Shown: positions 7,047-15,523, numbered from the stretch's first letter. The stretch: 24,872 nt of DNA from Gammaproteobacteria bacterium (GCA_018819175.1 JAHJQQ010000051.1:1-24872), one strand, 5' to 3'. A program made the numbers and translations. Notes: generated from the sequence alone by a model not told the origin.

Positions 7047-8426
7047 ATGTTGAATGCTGCATTATTACGGCGCATCGCTGCCGTATTTTTCGCTGTCGTG
7101 CTGGTATCACAGAATGTTGCCGCGGCCTTGCCGGCCGCCGTGGACAACCAGCCACTGCCGACACTCGCACCGATGCTGGAAAAAACCACGCCGGCCGTGG
7201 TCAACATCGCAACGACAGGGCGTATTCGCCTGCAACAGAATCCACTCCTGAATGATCCATTTTTCCGGCGCTTTTTCGATTTTCCGGATCAGCCGCGCGA
7301 ACGCCAGACACAAAGCCTGGGGTCCGGTGTCGTGATCGATGCGCAGCAAGGCTATGTATTGACCAATCATCATGTCATCGACAAGGCGGAAAAAATCCGC
7401 GTGGTGCTGAGTGACGGTCGCGCCTTTGATGCCGACGTGATCGGCACCGACTCGGAATCCGATGTCGCAGTGATCCGTATCCCCGCCGAGCGCCTCACGG
7501 CAGTGACACTGGCAAATTCAGATACCTTACGCGTCGGTGATTTCGTGGTTGCCATCGGCAATCCCTTTGGCCTGGGCCAAACCGTCACCTCGGGCATTGT
7601 CAGCGCATTGGGGCGTAGCGGATTGGGTATTGAAGGCTATGAAGACTTCATCCAGACCGATGCCTCCATCAATCCCGGCAATTCGGGTGGCGCGCTGGTG
7701 AATCTGCGCGGTGAATTGGTCGGCATCAACACGGCGATCCTGGCACCGGGTGGCGGCAATGTCGGCATCGGTTTCGCCATCCCGATCAACATGGCACATA
7801 AAATCATGGATCAACTGGTCACGCACGGCAAAATCAGCCGCGGCCAGTTGGGTGTCACGGCTCAGGATCTCACACCCGAACTCGCGCAAGCCTTCGGTCT
7901 GAAGGCGCAGCGCGGAACCGTCATCGCCGAAGTCGTCAAAGGCTCGCCGGCAGACCGCGCTGGCCTCAAGGTCGGCGATATCATCCAGCGCGTGAATGGT
8001 CGCCGCATCGAGTCATCCGCCGATGTACGCAACCATATCGGTCTGTTGAGAGTTGGTGAAAGCGTCAGCCTGGACATAGTCCGTAACGGACGCAATCAAC
8101 ATATCAAGGCCGTCATTGAAGCTCCGAAACTGACTTACCTGGACGGCGGGCGCCTGCACCCGCGTTTGGCAGGAGCCCGGTTCAGCGATATTGCCGAGGG
8201 CATGCCCCAGTACGGGCGCAATACCGGCATCCTGCTGAGCGAACTCGACCCGCGCAGCCCGGCCGCCCAAACCGGCCTGAAAGAAGGCGATATTGTGGCC
8301 TCGGCCAATCAAAAACCCGTTAAATCCATCAATGACTTGGAGACCATATTGGGCAATGGCAGCGGGGGCGGCCTGCTCCTGAACGTGCAGCGCGGCAACG
8401 GTGCCTTATTCCTGCTGATCCGCTAA
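7047..8426 (+). CDS. degQ: Do/DegQ family periplasmic serine endoprotease
   Basis: A 459-residue HtrA-type protease and chaperone that degrades misfolded envelope proteins. Seen: a Sec signal peptide at about 1-27 (hydrophobic RRIAAVFFAVVLV, then AAA), the trypsin-like domain with triad His109 (TNHHV), Asp139 (SESDVAV) and Ser213 (GNSGG), and two PDZ domains at roughly 265-355 and 375-459. Length and short Q-linker region fit DegQ better than DegP. It starts three bases after the second hsp20 gene, so it is the last gene of the heat-shock operon and links cytoplasmic and periplasmic protein quality control on one message. No clear terminator follows. Confidence 0.93.
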   Translation: MLNAALLRRIAAVFFAVVLVSQNVAAALPAAVDNQPLPTLAPMLEKTTPAVVNIATTGRIRLQQNPLLNDPFFRRFFDFPDQPRERQTQSLGSGVVIDAQQGYVLTNHHVIDKAEKIRVVLSDGRAFDADVIGTDSESDVAVIRIPAERLTAVTLANSDTLRVGDFVVAIGNPFGLGQTVTSGIVSALGRSGLGIEGYEDFIQTDASINPGNSGGALVNLRGELVGINTAILAPGGGNVGIGFAIPINMAHKIMDQLVTHGKISRGQLGVTAQDLTPELAQAFGLKAQRGTVIAEVVKGSPADRAGLKVGDIIQRVNGRRIESSADVRNHIGLLRVGESVSLDIVRNGRNQHIKAVIEAPKLTYLDGGRLHPRLAGARFSDIAEGMPQYGRNTGILLSELDPRSPAAQTGLKEGDIVASANQKPVKSINDLETILGNGSGGGLLLNVQRGNGALFLLIR

Positions 8427-8488
8427 TGCGGGAGATATCTGATGGCAGAAAACGTCTCAATTAGTCTTATTTATCCAAGCCCTAATGT

Positions 8489-8517
8489 TTGACTAAACTA
8501 GTCAGGTAATATATATT
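8489..8517 (+). promoter_or_regulatory. Promoter overlapped by an Rrf2/IscR-like palindrome
   Basis: TTGACT (8489-8494), a 17-base spacer and TATATT (8512-8517) form a near-consensus sigma-70 promoter. The perfect palindrome TGACTA-AAC-TAGTCA (8490-8504) covers the -35 and part of the spacer. Its shape, TTGACTAAA..AGTCAGG.TA, recalls binding sites of Rrf2-family regulators such as IscR; that link is by resemblance only. It drives the gene at 8570 with a leader of about 45 bases. Confidence 0.6.
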
Positions 8518-8569
8518 AGCGTTTACTTATTAACCAGCAGTGTGATCGTTCCCTAAGGAGGAGATACCT

Positions 8570-9016
8570 ATGAGTGGACTGATACCCAACTTCCCGCACG
8601 ACGGCATTGTCACTCTCAATCGCGTCATCTTGAAGCCGGAGTACAGCCTGGATGACCTTCAGGAGCGTGTCGCCATGCTGTGCGAAAACGTCAAGACCTA
8701 TCACTCCGAAACCGGCTTTGTCGGCGGCTTTGTGTGCGTCAACAGCGGTGCCGTCTCCAACGAAGGCTCCACTGTCGGTCAGGCCGTCGAAAGTGAATTG
8801 AAGGGCAAAGAAGCGCTGATCATCACCTTCTGGAACACGTTTGAGGATCATGAGGCTTCACATCGCAGCGACACCTTCCAGCCGCTGTTCAAGGAAGTGC
8901 TGAAGCTGTGCGAGAACGGCAACGAAGAAATCGCCTATGAAATGCTCTGGTCGGGCAAGGCCTATGACGAAGAGCAGGCCAAGGCTGCGAAAGAAGCCAA
9001 GGCGAAATTTGCCTGA
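8570..9016 (+). CDS. Conserved acidic protein, ABM-fold-like, function unknown
   Basis: A 148-residue soluble protein with no signal peptide. The middle part resembles a ferredoxin-like ABM (antibiotic biosynthesis monooxygenase/stress) domain: GFVGGFVCVNSG, then EALIITFWNTFEDHEASHRSDTF, the usual pattern of a dimeric alpha-beta barrel. The tail is helical and rich in Ala, Lys and Glu. Three Cys (in MLCENV, FVCVNS and LKLCEN) have no CxxC pattern. AAGGAGGAG at 8555-8563 is a very strong Shine-Dalgarno, and the gene is a single cistron between its own promoter and a strong terminator, so high and regulated expression is likely. The sulfur-redox operon lies 2.4 kb away. Function is not established. 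Confidence 0.75.
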   Translation: MSGLIPNFPHDGIVTLNRVILKPEYSLDDLQERVAMLCENVKTYHSETGFVGGFVCVNSGAVSNEGSTVGQAVESELKGKEALIITFWNTFEDHEASHRSDTFQPLFKEVLKLCENGNEEIAYEMLWSGKAYDEEQAKAAKEAKAKFA

Positions 9017-9040
9017 GCCTTTAGGCTACGCAGTAACACG

Positions 9041-9072
9041 AACGGGGCGCACTGCGCCCCGTTTGCTTTTAT
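9041..9072 (+). terminator. Strong rho-independent terminator after the 8570 gene
   Basis: AACGGGGCGC (9041-9050) pairs perfectly with GCGCCCCGTT (9054-9063) around ACT and is followed by TTGCTTTTA. The stem has ten base pairs with a T-rich tail, so it ends the upstream transcript before the convergent DUF1207 gene. Confidence 0.85.
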
Positions 9073-9092
9073 ACGAAGGTGATAAAATCCGG

Positions 9093-10241
9093 TTAGAAAT
9101 CGAAATACACACCCGCACCCGTATAACGCAACCTGTCGGTGTAGAACTGACCGTTGGGTGAGAAACCGCGGTAATGTTCCAGCATCAATCGCACCTCGCG
9201 ACCCTGTTGCCCTCCAAAAGCAAAACCCACCTGATAAGAGCGATTCAGATGCCAGTCCTGCTCCTCGGTGGACTGTACATCGAGCGCTGCAACCAGATTG
9301 AACTTACCCAGGAAATGCGGTCGCCGAAATTCCGCCCCCCCCTGTAAATGCCAGGGTTCAATATCCGGCTCGCTGTGCAGAATAACGCCACCGCCACCGT
9401 AGAAACGCCACTTGCGCCAGTCATAGGAGACCAGGGTTTCCCAATCTTCGTAACTCAGATTCACGCGTTCCAGATCGCCTATATCTCCGAGCAGAAATTC
9501 ATCCCCCAGATGCGAGCTTTGATGATAAATACGGGTCAGATAGGAAAACGGTCCACGTCGAAACGACAAGGGAACACCAATCCAATAATCCGCGTTGATC
9601 AGATCCTGCGAAGGAGCATCCAGATTGAACACTGCAAACACCGCGCCCTGCAGACCAATCTGCGAAATACCGTATTCCTCCAGCACGCCACTGGCGAAAC
9701 CAAAGTAATCGCCGAATGAAACACTTGCCGCGTTGAAGTCCTCGGCGGCTTTATATCGGTGATAACGGATGGCAAATTGCGGTTGGCGTGGATCCGCGAT
9801 CAGCGGCTTGAACAACTCATCAACCGGTAACGCCTCGATGGCCATTACCAAAGGCTGCGCCTGTTGGGTCTGTGTAGCCGGCGTTTCTGTCTTGGATACG
9901 GCCGCTTCCGTGCCGGCTGCCGGCTGTATTGTAGCGGCCTGCGCGCGCACACACTCATCAGACTCCTGCCACAGCACCCGCGCGAACCGTTTGGTCGCCT
10001 CGAAGCCGGTTTCGATAGCGGCACGCGTATCGCTAGGCCCGCAACCGGCATCACTGAGAACCAATCGGCCATCATCGTGGGCTGCAACCACCTGTACCGG
10101 ATACTGAGAGAACTGCACATCCAACACCGCACGGGCATAACCCTGCAGATATTCAGTGGCCAAATCTGCCCGTGCCAATACGGGGAGCAGCATCAGCACC
10201 GACACTAGCCATCTAACCCATTGCAATGTGGATACCACCAT
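9093..10241 (-). CDS. DUF1207 outer-membrane beta-barrel protein
   Basis: A 382-residue exported protein. Seen: a signal peptide (hydrophobic LVSVLMLLPVLARA), an N-terminal region with two Cys and a Pro/Thr/Gln-rich linker near residues 105-130, and then a DUF1207-like region from about 135: VSFGDYFGFASG, ISQIGLQGAVFAVFNLDAPSQDLINADYWIGVPLSFRRGPFSYLTRIYHQSSHLGDEFLL, and alternating aromatic strands ending in YFDF. The terminal Phe is typical of outer-membrane barrels. I start at 10241, where AGGGTG lies seven bases upstream; an ATG two codons earlier has only one base of spacing. It follows the 10325-10909 gene on the same strand by about 80 bp, suggesting a pair. The family's function is unknown. 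Confidence 0.8.
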   Translation of the reverse strand: MVVSTLQWVRWLVSVLMLLPVLARADLATEYLQGYARAVLDVQFSQYPVQVVAAHDDGRLVLSDAGCGPSDTRAAIETGFEATKRFARVLWQESDECVRAQAATIQPAAGTEAAVSKTETPATQTQQAQPLVMAIEALPVDELFKPLIADPRQPQFAIRYHRYKAAEDFNAASVSFGDYFGFASGVLEEYGISQIGLQGAVFAVFNLDAPSQDLINADYWIGVPLSFRRGPFSYLTRIYHQSSHLGDEFLLGDIGDLERVNLSYEDWETLVSYDWRKWRFYGGGGVILHSEPDIEPWHLQGGAEFRRPHFLGKFNLVAALDVQSTEEQDWHLNRSYQVGFAFGGQQGREVRLMLEHYRGFSPNGQFYTDRLRYTGAGVYFDF

Positions 10242-10324
10242 GGCCATTCACCCTAAAAAACGACGCCGCCCCAGATTCCGCCATTATCCTGACAGGCTTA
10301 CTACAACGCAAAGCCAATCAACCC

Positions 10325-10909
10325 TTACAGTTCCGGGGAATTCTCCATGGCCTGATGTTGCCGCGGCGTCAGTTTTGCACGCCAGTCTTCGAGCGTCTGG
10401 ATCAACGCAGGTTCACCATTGTCCTGCGGCCAGGAATCCACAACATAATATTGGCCCGTGGCGACCTCTTCGATGCGCGCCGCCCAATGCTGATCCAATA
10501 CCCAGGGGGCACGGTATGCTCGCTCCACGACACGATGCCAACGCAATAAACCATGCTGATCAAGCAGGATCAGCCACGCCGCTGTATTAAGCGACTCCGC
10601 GATACAATCCAACTGGCCCGGCTGACGCGCAACAGCCAACGGGTTTCCAGCCAGGTCGCGATGAATCGGTGCCACCTGGCCCGCAATGCGTTCGAACAGG
10701 CCCACCGCATGAGCGACAGCCGCACGCTCCTCTGCCGCCGTCCGCGTTGCGGGGAACAACGCCCGCAACGCCGCCCAATCCGCTTGCGACAAACTCACCG
10801 GCATTGCCAGCTTGCAGCCGTAGCCATAACAGAGCATCAGTGTGTCCGCCCGCGACCCAGCCGTTGTCACGCTCAGCAGCAGCACAATCAGCCGGAACGC
10901 CCACTTCAT
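10325..10909 (-). CDS. Secreted protein with possible Cys-His-Asp protease-like triad
   Basis: A 194-residue protein with a signal peptide (WAFRLIVLLLSVTTAGSRA) and a mature start holding a CYGYGC pair. Candidate catalytic residues are Cys in QLDCIAESLNTAAW, His in LDQHWAARIEE and Asp in YYVVDSWPQDNG, in the order and spacing expected of a transglutaminase/papain-like fold; this is a pattern-based inference. It sits directly upstream of the DUF1207 gene on the same strand, so the two may act together at the cell envelope. No homologue name is recalled with confidence. The start has no clear Shine-Dalgarno. Confidence 0.65.
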   Translation of the reverse strand: MKWAFRLIVLLLSVTTAGSRADTLMLCYGYGCKLAMPVSLSQADWAALRALFPATRTAAEERAAVAHAVGLFERIAGQVAPIHRDLAGNPLAVARQPGQLDCIAESLNTAAWLILLDQHGLLRWHRVVERAYRAPWVLDQHWAARIEEVATGQYYVVDSWPQDNGEPALIQTLEDWRAKLTPRQHQAMENSPEL

Positions 10910-11380
10910 GTTGCCAATCCCGTGTCTATTACTGGGTTAACAGCCTACCCTGCGTTACAGGCGTATGCACCCGCCACACCGGCATTACAAAAATCGTTAT
11001 ATATCCTTTCTATTTCGCTATCGGAAATTTCGATGCGAACTCCCGGCACGGCTGGTAGCGCCCACTAGTGAGAGAGAGTATCTTCCTAAGCCGCGAGACG
11101 GCTGAGGGGCCACTTGTGCGTCGCTGGCCCATCCGAGGACGACCTCGACACCGCCATGCCCCCTTGCAGCAGGTAACTGGTATCTTCCCCGGCTTACAAA
11201 TGCAGTTGACCCAGAGCAAGGCGCGAAGGGTTTGAGACGGGCAAGGTACGCATCCCGACAAATACGGGTGACGAGAATATGACGTAGTGGCGTCTACTGC
11301 GATCCGCAGAGCGCGGCAACGTAAACAATCTATTTAATAGCGTTCTTAACTTTAAGTGGTATCCGAATGGAGGAGAACCA
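10910..11380 (+). other. 470-bp gene-free leader of the qmo-hdr operon
   Basis: No credible gene is seen on either strand. The region between the divergent minus-strand secreted-protein gene and qmoA contains AT-rich DNA (10990-11030), the 8-bp palindrome CACTAGTG at 11063-11070, a run of short hairpins from 11089 to about 11310 and an AT-rich stretch (11320-11365) before the qmoA Shine-Dalgarno GGAGGAG (11369-11375). GTATCTTCC occurs twice, near 11079 and 11170. The motif GCAAGGCGC at 11217 is shared with the repeat at the right edge of the window. No promoter with good -35 and -10 could be fixed. Confidence 0.6.
11089..11147. repeat. Three consecutive hairpins, possible structured RNA
   Basis: Three perfect stems follow each other: AGCCG/CGGCT (11089-11103, loop CGAGA), GGGCCA/TGGCCC (11107-11130, loop of 12) and CGAGG/CCTCG (11134-11147, loop ACGA). 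Further small inverted repeats follow, such as CCCG/CGGG near 11254-11268 and TGCG/CGCA near 11298-11308. Such a dense run is unusual for plain spacer DNA and suggests a structured leader RNA or a decayed mobile element. No known riboswitch class was recognised. Confidence 0.45.
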
Positions 11381-12664
11381 ATGTCGGAGGTAATCGCAAC
11401 CAACCAGACCATCCTGGTGGTGGGCGGAGGGATCAGCGGTCTGACCGCAGCCTTGGAGGCCGCCGAATGCGGCAAACAGGTGATCCTGGTCGAGAAGAAT
11501 CCATCAGTCGGTGGACGCGTCAGCCAGCTGTATAAATATTTTCCCAAGCTGTGCATGCCGTCCTGCGGTTTGGAAATCAATCTGCGACGCCTGAAAGCCA
11601 ACAAGAATCTGCGCCTGTTGACCATGACCGAAGTGACTCATGTCGAAGGTGACACGGGTAACTATACGGTCACGCTGAAGACGACCCCGCGCTATGTGAA
11701 CGAAAACTGCACCGCCTGCGGCGAATGCGCCAAGGTCGTGGAGACCGAGTTTGCCTCCGAATACAACTATGGTCTGGGCAAGCGCAAAGGCGCCTATCTC
11801 AACCATCCCATGGCGCACCCGCAACGTTACATCCTGGATGCGCGCATCATCGGCACGCCCGACGCCGACAAGGCCAAGGCCGCCTGCAAGTACGATGCGA
11901 TCGAGCTGGACATGCAGCCCGCCGAGACCCAGCTCACCGTTGGCGCCATCATCTGGGCCACTGGCTGGAAACCCTACGACGCCGCCAAGATCCAGCCCTA
12001 TGGCTATGATCGTTACCCGAACGTCATCACCAGCGTCGAGTTCGAACGCATGGCCGATCCGTTCGGCCCGACCGGCGGCAAACTGCTGCGCCCGGGCGAT
12101 GGCAAAGAGGCCAAGAACGTGGCCTTCATCCAGTGCGCCGGCTCGCGCGACGTGAATCACCTCGCGCACTGCTCGCGCATCTGCTGCATGGCCACCCTCA
12201 AGCAGACGACTTACCTGCGCGAAAAATACGCCGATGACTTCAAGTCGACCGTGTATTACATCGACATCCGCGCCATCGACCGCATCGATGATTTCTATCA
12301 GCGCGTGCAGGCCGACACCAACATCACCTTCACCAAATCCAAAGTCGCCAACATCACCCAGGACAAGGACGGCAATCCGGTTCTGCACGGTGTCGACACC
12401 GAGGGTTACCACCGCTACAGCAACCCGCATGACCTGTGCGTGCTGGCCGTGGGCATGGAGCCGAGCGTACCGAAGGACGGTTTCCCCATGTCCATCAAGC
12501 TCAACCCCGAAGGATTCGTCGAACAAGATCCGGCCAACGGTGGTTTCTTCGCCGCCGGCTGTTCGTCCGACGCCTTGGATGTAAACCGTGCCGTACAAAG
12601 CGCCACGGCCAGCGCCCTGCGCGCCATCCAAGTGGTTAACAAAGTTGCCGGGATGGAGGGTTAA
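11381..12664 (+). CDS. qmoA: QmoA-like FAD protein (HdrA family)
   Basis: A 427-residue cytoplasmic flavoprotein of the HdrA/QmoA group, which relays electrons through FAD and iron-sulfur centres in a Qmo-type complex. Seen: the dinucleotide fold VVGGGISGLTA at 13-23, VEKNPSVGGR at 38-46, CMPSC at 58-62, a cysteine cluster Cys110-Cys113-Cys116, the family signature QCAGSRDVNHLAHCSRICC around 250-270, and a C-terminal GFFAAGCSSDALDVNRAVQSA flavin-binding end. Length (about 400) fits QmoA rather than full methanogen HdrA. GGAGGAG at 11369 sets the start. It is the first gene of a four-gene operon and ends four bases before qmoB. In sulfur oxidisers such complexes are thought to accept electrons from APS reductase. 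Confidence 0.9.
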   Translation: MSEVIATNQTILVVGGGISGLTAALEAAECGKQVILVEKNPSVGGRVSQLYKYFPKLCMPSCGLEINLRRLKANKNLRLLTMTEVTHVEGDTGNYTVTLKTTPRYVNENCTACGECAKVVETEFASEYNYGLGKRKGAYLNHPMAHPQRYILDARIIGTPDADKAKAACKYDAIELDMQPAETQLTVGAIIWATGWKPYDAAKIQPYGYDRYPNVITSVEFERMADPFGPTGGKLLRPGDGKEAKNVAFIQCAGSRDVNHLAHCSRICCMATLKQTTYLREKYADDFKSTVYYIDIRAIDRIDDFYQRVQADTNITFTKSKVANITQDKDGNPVLHGVDTEGYHRYSNPHDLCVLAVGMEPSVPKDGFPMSIKLNPEGFVEQDPANGGFFAAGCSSDALDVNRAVQSATASALRAIQVVNKVAGMEG

Positions 12665-12667
12665 GCC

Positions 12668-14887
12668 ATGGCAGACGCAAAGATCGGTGCATATATATGT
12701 AAGGGTTGCGGCCTGGGCGAACGCCTGGAGACCAAGCAGCTGGTAACCATCGCCACCCGCGAAGGCAAAGCGGGCGTCGCCAAGGAACACGACTTCCTGT
12801 GTTCCGCCGCCGGCGTGGAGATGATTCAGAACGACATCAACAATGAAGGCGTCAACCGCGTCGTCATCGCGGCCTGTTCGCGTCGCGCCAAGACCGAGGC
12901 CTTCGCCTTCGACGGTGAAATCACCCTGAGCCGCGTGAACCTGCGTGAAGGTGTGATCTGGGTGCGTCCGGATACCGACGAAGCCCGCGAGACCACCGAA
13001 GAAATGGCCGCCGACTATGTGCGCATGGGTTGTGCCGAGGCCAAGTACATGACCCCGCCCGCCTCCGCGCAGGAAAAAGGCAGCAACAATCACCTGCTGG
13101 TCGTAGGTGGCGGCATGTCGGGTATGACCGCCGCCATCGAAGCGGCCAAGGCCGGTTATCCGGTGACGATTGTCGAGAAGACCGGCGCACTGGGTGGTGC
13201 AGCGGCCAACTTCTACAAACGTATCCCGGATCGCAGCCCCTATGCCGAACCGATGGATACCGGCATCGACGCGATGATCAAAACCATCGAGGCCGACGCC
13301 AAGATCAGCGTCAAGCTCAACAGCACCATCACCAAGACTTCGGGTGCGCCCGGCAGTTTCTCGGCCGACATCACCACCGAGTCCGGCGCGACCAGCACCG
13401 AGAACTTCGGCGCCATCATCATGGCCTCGGGCTTCAAGTCCTATGACATGAACCTGCTGCCAGAACTCGGCGGCGGCAAATCACCCGACGTTGTTGATCA
13501 GATGGGTCTGGAGAAACTCGCCAAAGCGGCCAACGGCGGCGCCATCAAACGTCCGTCCGACGGCAGGGAAATCAAGAAGGTCATCTTCGTGCAATGCGCC
13601 GGTCAGCGCAGCGAGAAGGAAGGCCATCTGAGCTACTGCTCCGGCCATTGCTGCTCGACCTCCATCAAGCAGGCCATGTACTTCAAGGACCAGAACCCGG
13701 ATATCGAAACCGACATCCTGTTCACCGATCTGCGCACCCCCGGCGCGCCTGGCGAGGATTTCTATCGCAGCGGCCAGGAAAAGGGCATCACCTTCCGCAA
13801 GGGCGTGGTCAGTGACGTGTCACCGGCCGGTGGCAGCCTGAAGGTGAAGTTCAAGGATCTGATCCTCAACGAAGAGATCTCCGACGAAGCCGATCTGGTG
13901 GTGCTAGCCACCGGCCAGGTCGCCAACGCCGGCGTGGACATCGAAGCGGTCAAACAGGACGAGCCCGGCGAGTGGAAGGTCAATGCCGACTCCATTCTCA
14001 ACATGAACTATCGCCAAGGCAAAGACCTGCCGCATCTCAAACACGGCTTCAACGATTCGCACTTCATCTGCTTCCCCTACGAGACGCGCCGCACCGGCAT
14101 CTACACCTGCGGTCCGGTGCGTCGTCCGATGGATATTCAGCAGGCCATCGAAGATGCCACGGGTGCCGCACTGAAGGCCATCCAGGCGATGGAGAACGCA
14201 CAGCTCGGCCGCGCCGCGCATCCGCGTTCCGGTGACCTGTCGTATCCGTCGTTCCGCAAGGAAGGCTGCACCCAGTGCAAACGCTGCACCGTGGAATGTC
14301 CGTTCGGCGCCATCGACGAAGACGAGCGGCGTTACCCGGTGTTCAACGAATCGCGCTGCCGCCGTTGCGGTACCTGCATGGGCGCCTGCCCGGTGCGCGT
14401 GATTTCGTTCGAGAACTACTCGGTGGAAACTGTCGGCCAGCAGCTGAAAGCGGTCGACATGCCCGACGAATTCTCGGAGAAGCCGCGCATCCTGGTACTG
14501 GCCTGCGAGAACGACGCCTACCCGGCACTCGACATGGCCGCGCAGCAGGGCATGCAGTACAGCGCCTTCACCCGCGTGATTCCGGTGCGTTGTCTGGGTT
14601 CGGTGAATACCATCTGGATTACCGACGCGCTGAACAGCGGTTACGACGGCGCCATCCTGATGGGTTGCCAGAAGGGCGACAACTATCAGTGCCACTTCGT
14701 GAAAGGCTCGGAACTGGCGCATATGCGCATGAGCAAGATCGACGACACGCTCAAGACGCTCAACCTTGAGCAGGAACGCGTCGCGACCTACGAGGTTGCC
14801 ATCACCGATATCAAGCGCGCACCCCAGCTGATCGAAGATATGGCCGCGACCATTGAGAAGATCGGTATGAGCCCGTTCAAGTTCTAG
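12668..14887 (+). CDS. qmoB: QmoB-like FAD/iron-sulfur protein (HdrA-MvhD fusion)
   Basis: A 739-residue cytoplasmic protein and the central flavoprotein of the complex. Domains in order: an N-terminal HdrA-type region with CKGCG at 11-15 and CSAAG near 45; an FAD fold with VVGGGMSGMTA at about 145-155; QCAGQRSEKEGHLSYCSGHCC near 312-335; two ferredoxin-type 4Fe-4S motifs at Cys534/537/540/544 and Cys564/567/570/574; and a C-terminal MvhD/HdrD-like domain with MGCQKGDNYQCHF near 660. That order and length match QmoB. It starts four bases after qmoA and is followed nine bases later by hdrC. The C-terminal domain is the expected contact for electron exchange with the other subunits. Confidence 0.9.
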   Translation: MADAKIGAYICKGCGLGERLETKQLVTIATREGKAGVAKEHDFLCSAAGVEMIQNDINNEGVNRVVIAACSRRAKTEAFAFDGEITLSRVNLREGVIWVRPDTDEARETTEEMAADYVRMGCAEAKYMTPPASAQEKGSNNHLLVVGGGMSGMTAAIEAAKAGYPVTIVEKTGALGGAAANFYKRIPDRSPYAEPMDTGIDAMIKTIEADAKISVKLNSTITKTSGAPGSFSADITTESGATSTENFGAIIMASGFKSYDMNLLPELGGGKSPDVVDQMGLEKLAKAANGGAIKRPSDGREIKKVIFVQCAGQRSEKEGHLSYCSGHCCSTSIKQAMYFKDQNPDIETDILFTDLRTPGAPGEDFYRSGQEKGITFRKGVVSDVSPAGGSLKVKFKDLILNEEISDEADLVVLATGQVANAGVDIEAVKQDEPGEWKVNADSILNMNYRQGKDLPHLKHGFNDSHFICFPYETRRTGIYTCGPVRRPMDIQQAIEDATGAALKAIQAMENAQLGRAAHPRSGDLSYPSFRKEGCTQCKRCTVECPFGAIDEDERRYPVFNESRCRRCGTCMGACPVRVISFENYSVETVGQQLKAVDMPDEFSEKPRILVLACENDAYPALDMAAQQGMQYSAFTRVIPVRCLGSVNTIWITDALNSGYDGAILMGCQKGDNYQCHFVKGSELAHMRMSKIDDTLKTLNLEQERVATYEVAITDIKRAPQLIEDMAATIEKIGMSPFKF

Positions 14888-14896
14888 GAGCCCCTC

Positions 14897-15523
14897 ATGA
14901 GCAATTACAACAACGAGATGGTCGAAAAATTCCGCGGCAACTTCTTGAAAGAAGTCGAAGCCAATGTGGAAGAAGGCGATTGGGTGAAAATGTGCATGCA
15001 GTGCGGCGTCTGCTCGGGCTCCTGCCCGCTCGGTCCGCATTGGGAACATCCGCCGCAGGAGATTTTCATGCTGATCCGCGCCAACAAGCGCGAAGAGGTA
15101 CTGAACTCCAGTTCCATGTGGATGTGCACCTCCTGCTACAACTGCATCGCCCGCTGCCCGCGCGGCCTGCCGATCACCCACATCATGCACGGCCTGGCGA
15201 CTTACGCGAAGCGTCTGGGTCTGGCGCCCAAGCAGCAGGCGACCGCCAAGTTCGCTCAGCTGTTCTGGGACAACCTGGTCAAAACCGGCCGCGTCAACGA
15301 GCTGAAGCTGGGCCTGTCGCTGTATTTCATGAACGGTATCGGCGAAGGCATCAAGACCTCGCTGAAGATGAAAGACATCGGCCTGGGTATGCTGAAAACC
15401 AAACGCATGTCGCCCATGGAAATGCTCGGCGGCCACGGCTGTAAAGATGCCAAGGGCCTGCACGCCATTCTGAAAAAGGCGAAGGAAATCGAAGAAGCCA
15501 AGATCGGTATTCACGGCGCCTGA
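14897..15523 (+). CDS. hdrC: HdrC-like 4Fe-4S protein
   Basis: A 208-residue soluble iron-sulfur protein of the heterodisulfide-reductase HdrC type. Seen: two 4Fe-4S motifs, CMQCGVCSGSCP near residue 35 and CTSCYNCIARCP near residue 76, followed by helical linker sequence (ITHIMHGLATYAKRLG). There is no membrane-spanning segment, so this is not a full QmoC, in which an HdrC-like domain is fused to a membrane haem protein. TAGGAG precedes the ATG. It sits between qmoB and hdrB and would wire the QmoAB flavins to the HdrB clusters. Confidence 0.9.
   Translation: MSNYNNEMVEKFRGNFLKEVEANVEEGDWVKMCMQCGVCSGSCPLGPHWEHPPQEIFMLIRANKREEVLNSSSMWMCTSCYNCIARCPRGLPITHIMHGLATYAKRLGLAPKQQATAKFAQLFWDNLVKTGRVNELKLGLSLYFMNGIGEGIKTSLKMKDIGLGMLKTKRMSPMEMLGGHGCKDAKGLHAILKKAKEIEEAKIGIHGA

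Noticed and set aside
11010..11261. 83-residue ORF on the minus strand
   Set aside because: Cys/Pro/Arg-rich composition, no family motif, and it lies over the hairpin cluster; more likely non-coding.
11041..11320. Group II intron or other retroelement
   Set aside because: GCGCCCA and GTGCG words are present but no domain V, no reverse transcriptase and no clear 3' end were found.
11504..13093. 529-residue ORF on the minus strand
   Set aside because: It lies antisense to qmoA and the start of qmoB, which have clear iron-sulfur and FAD motifs; GC-rich codons create long shadow frames.
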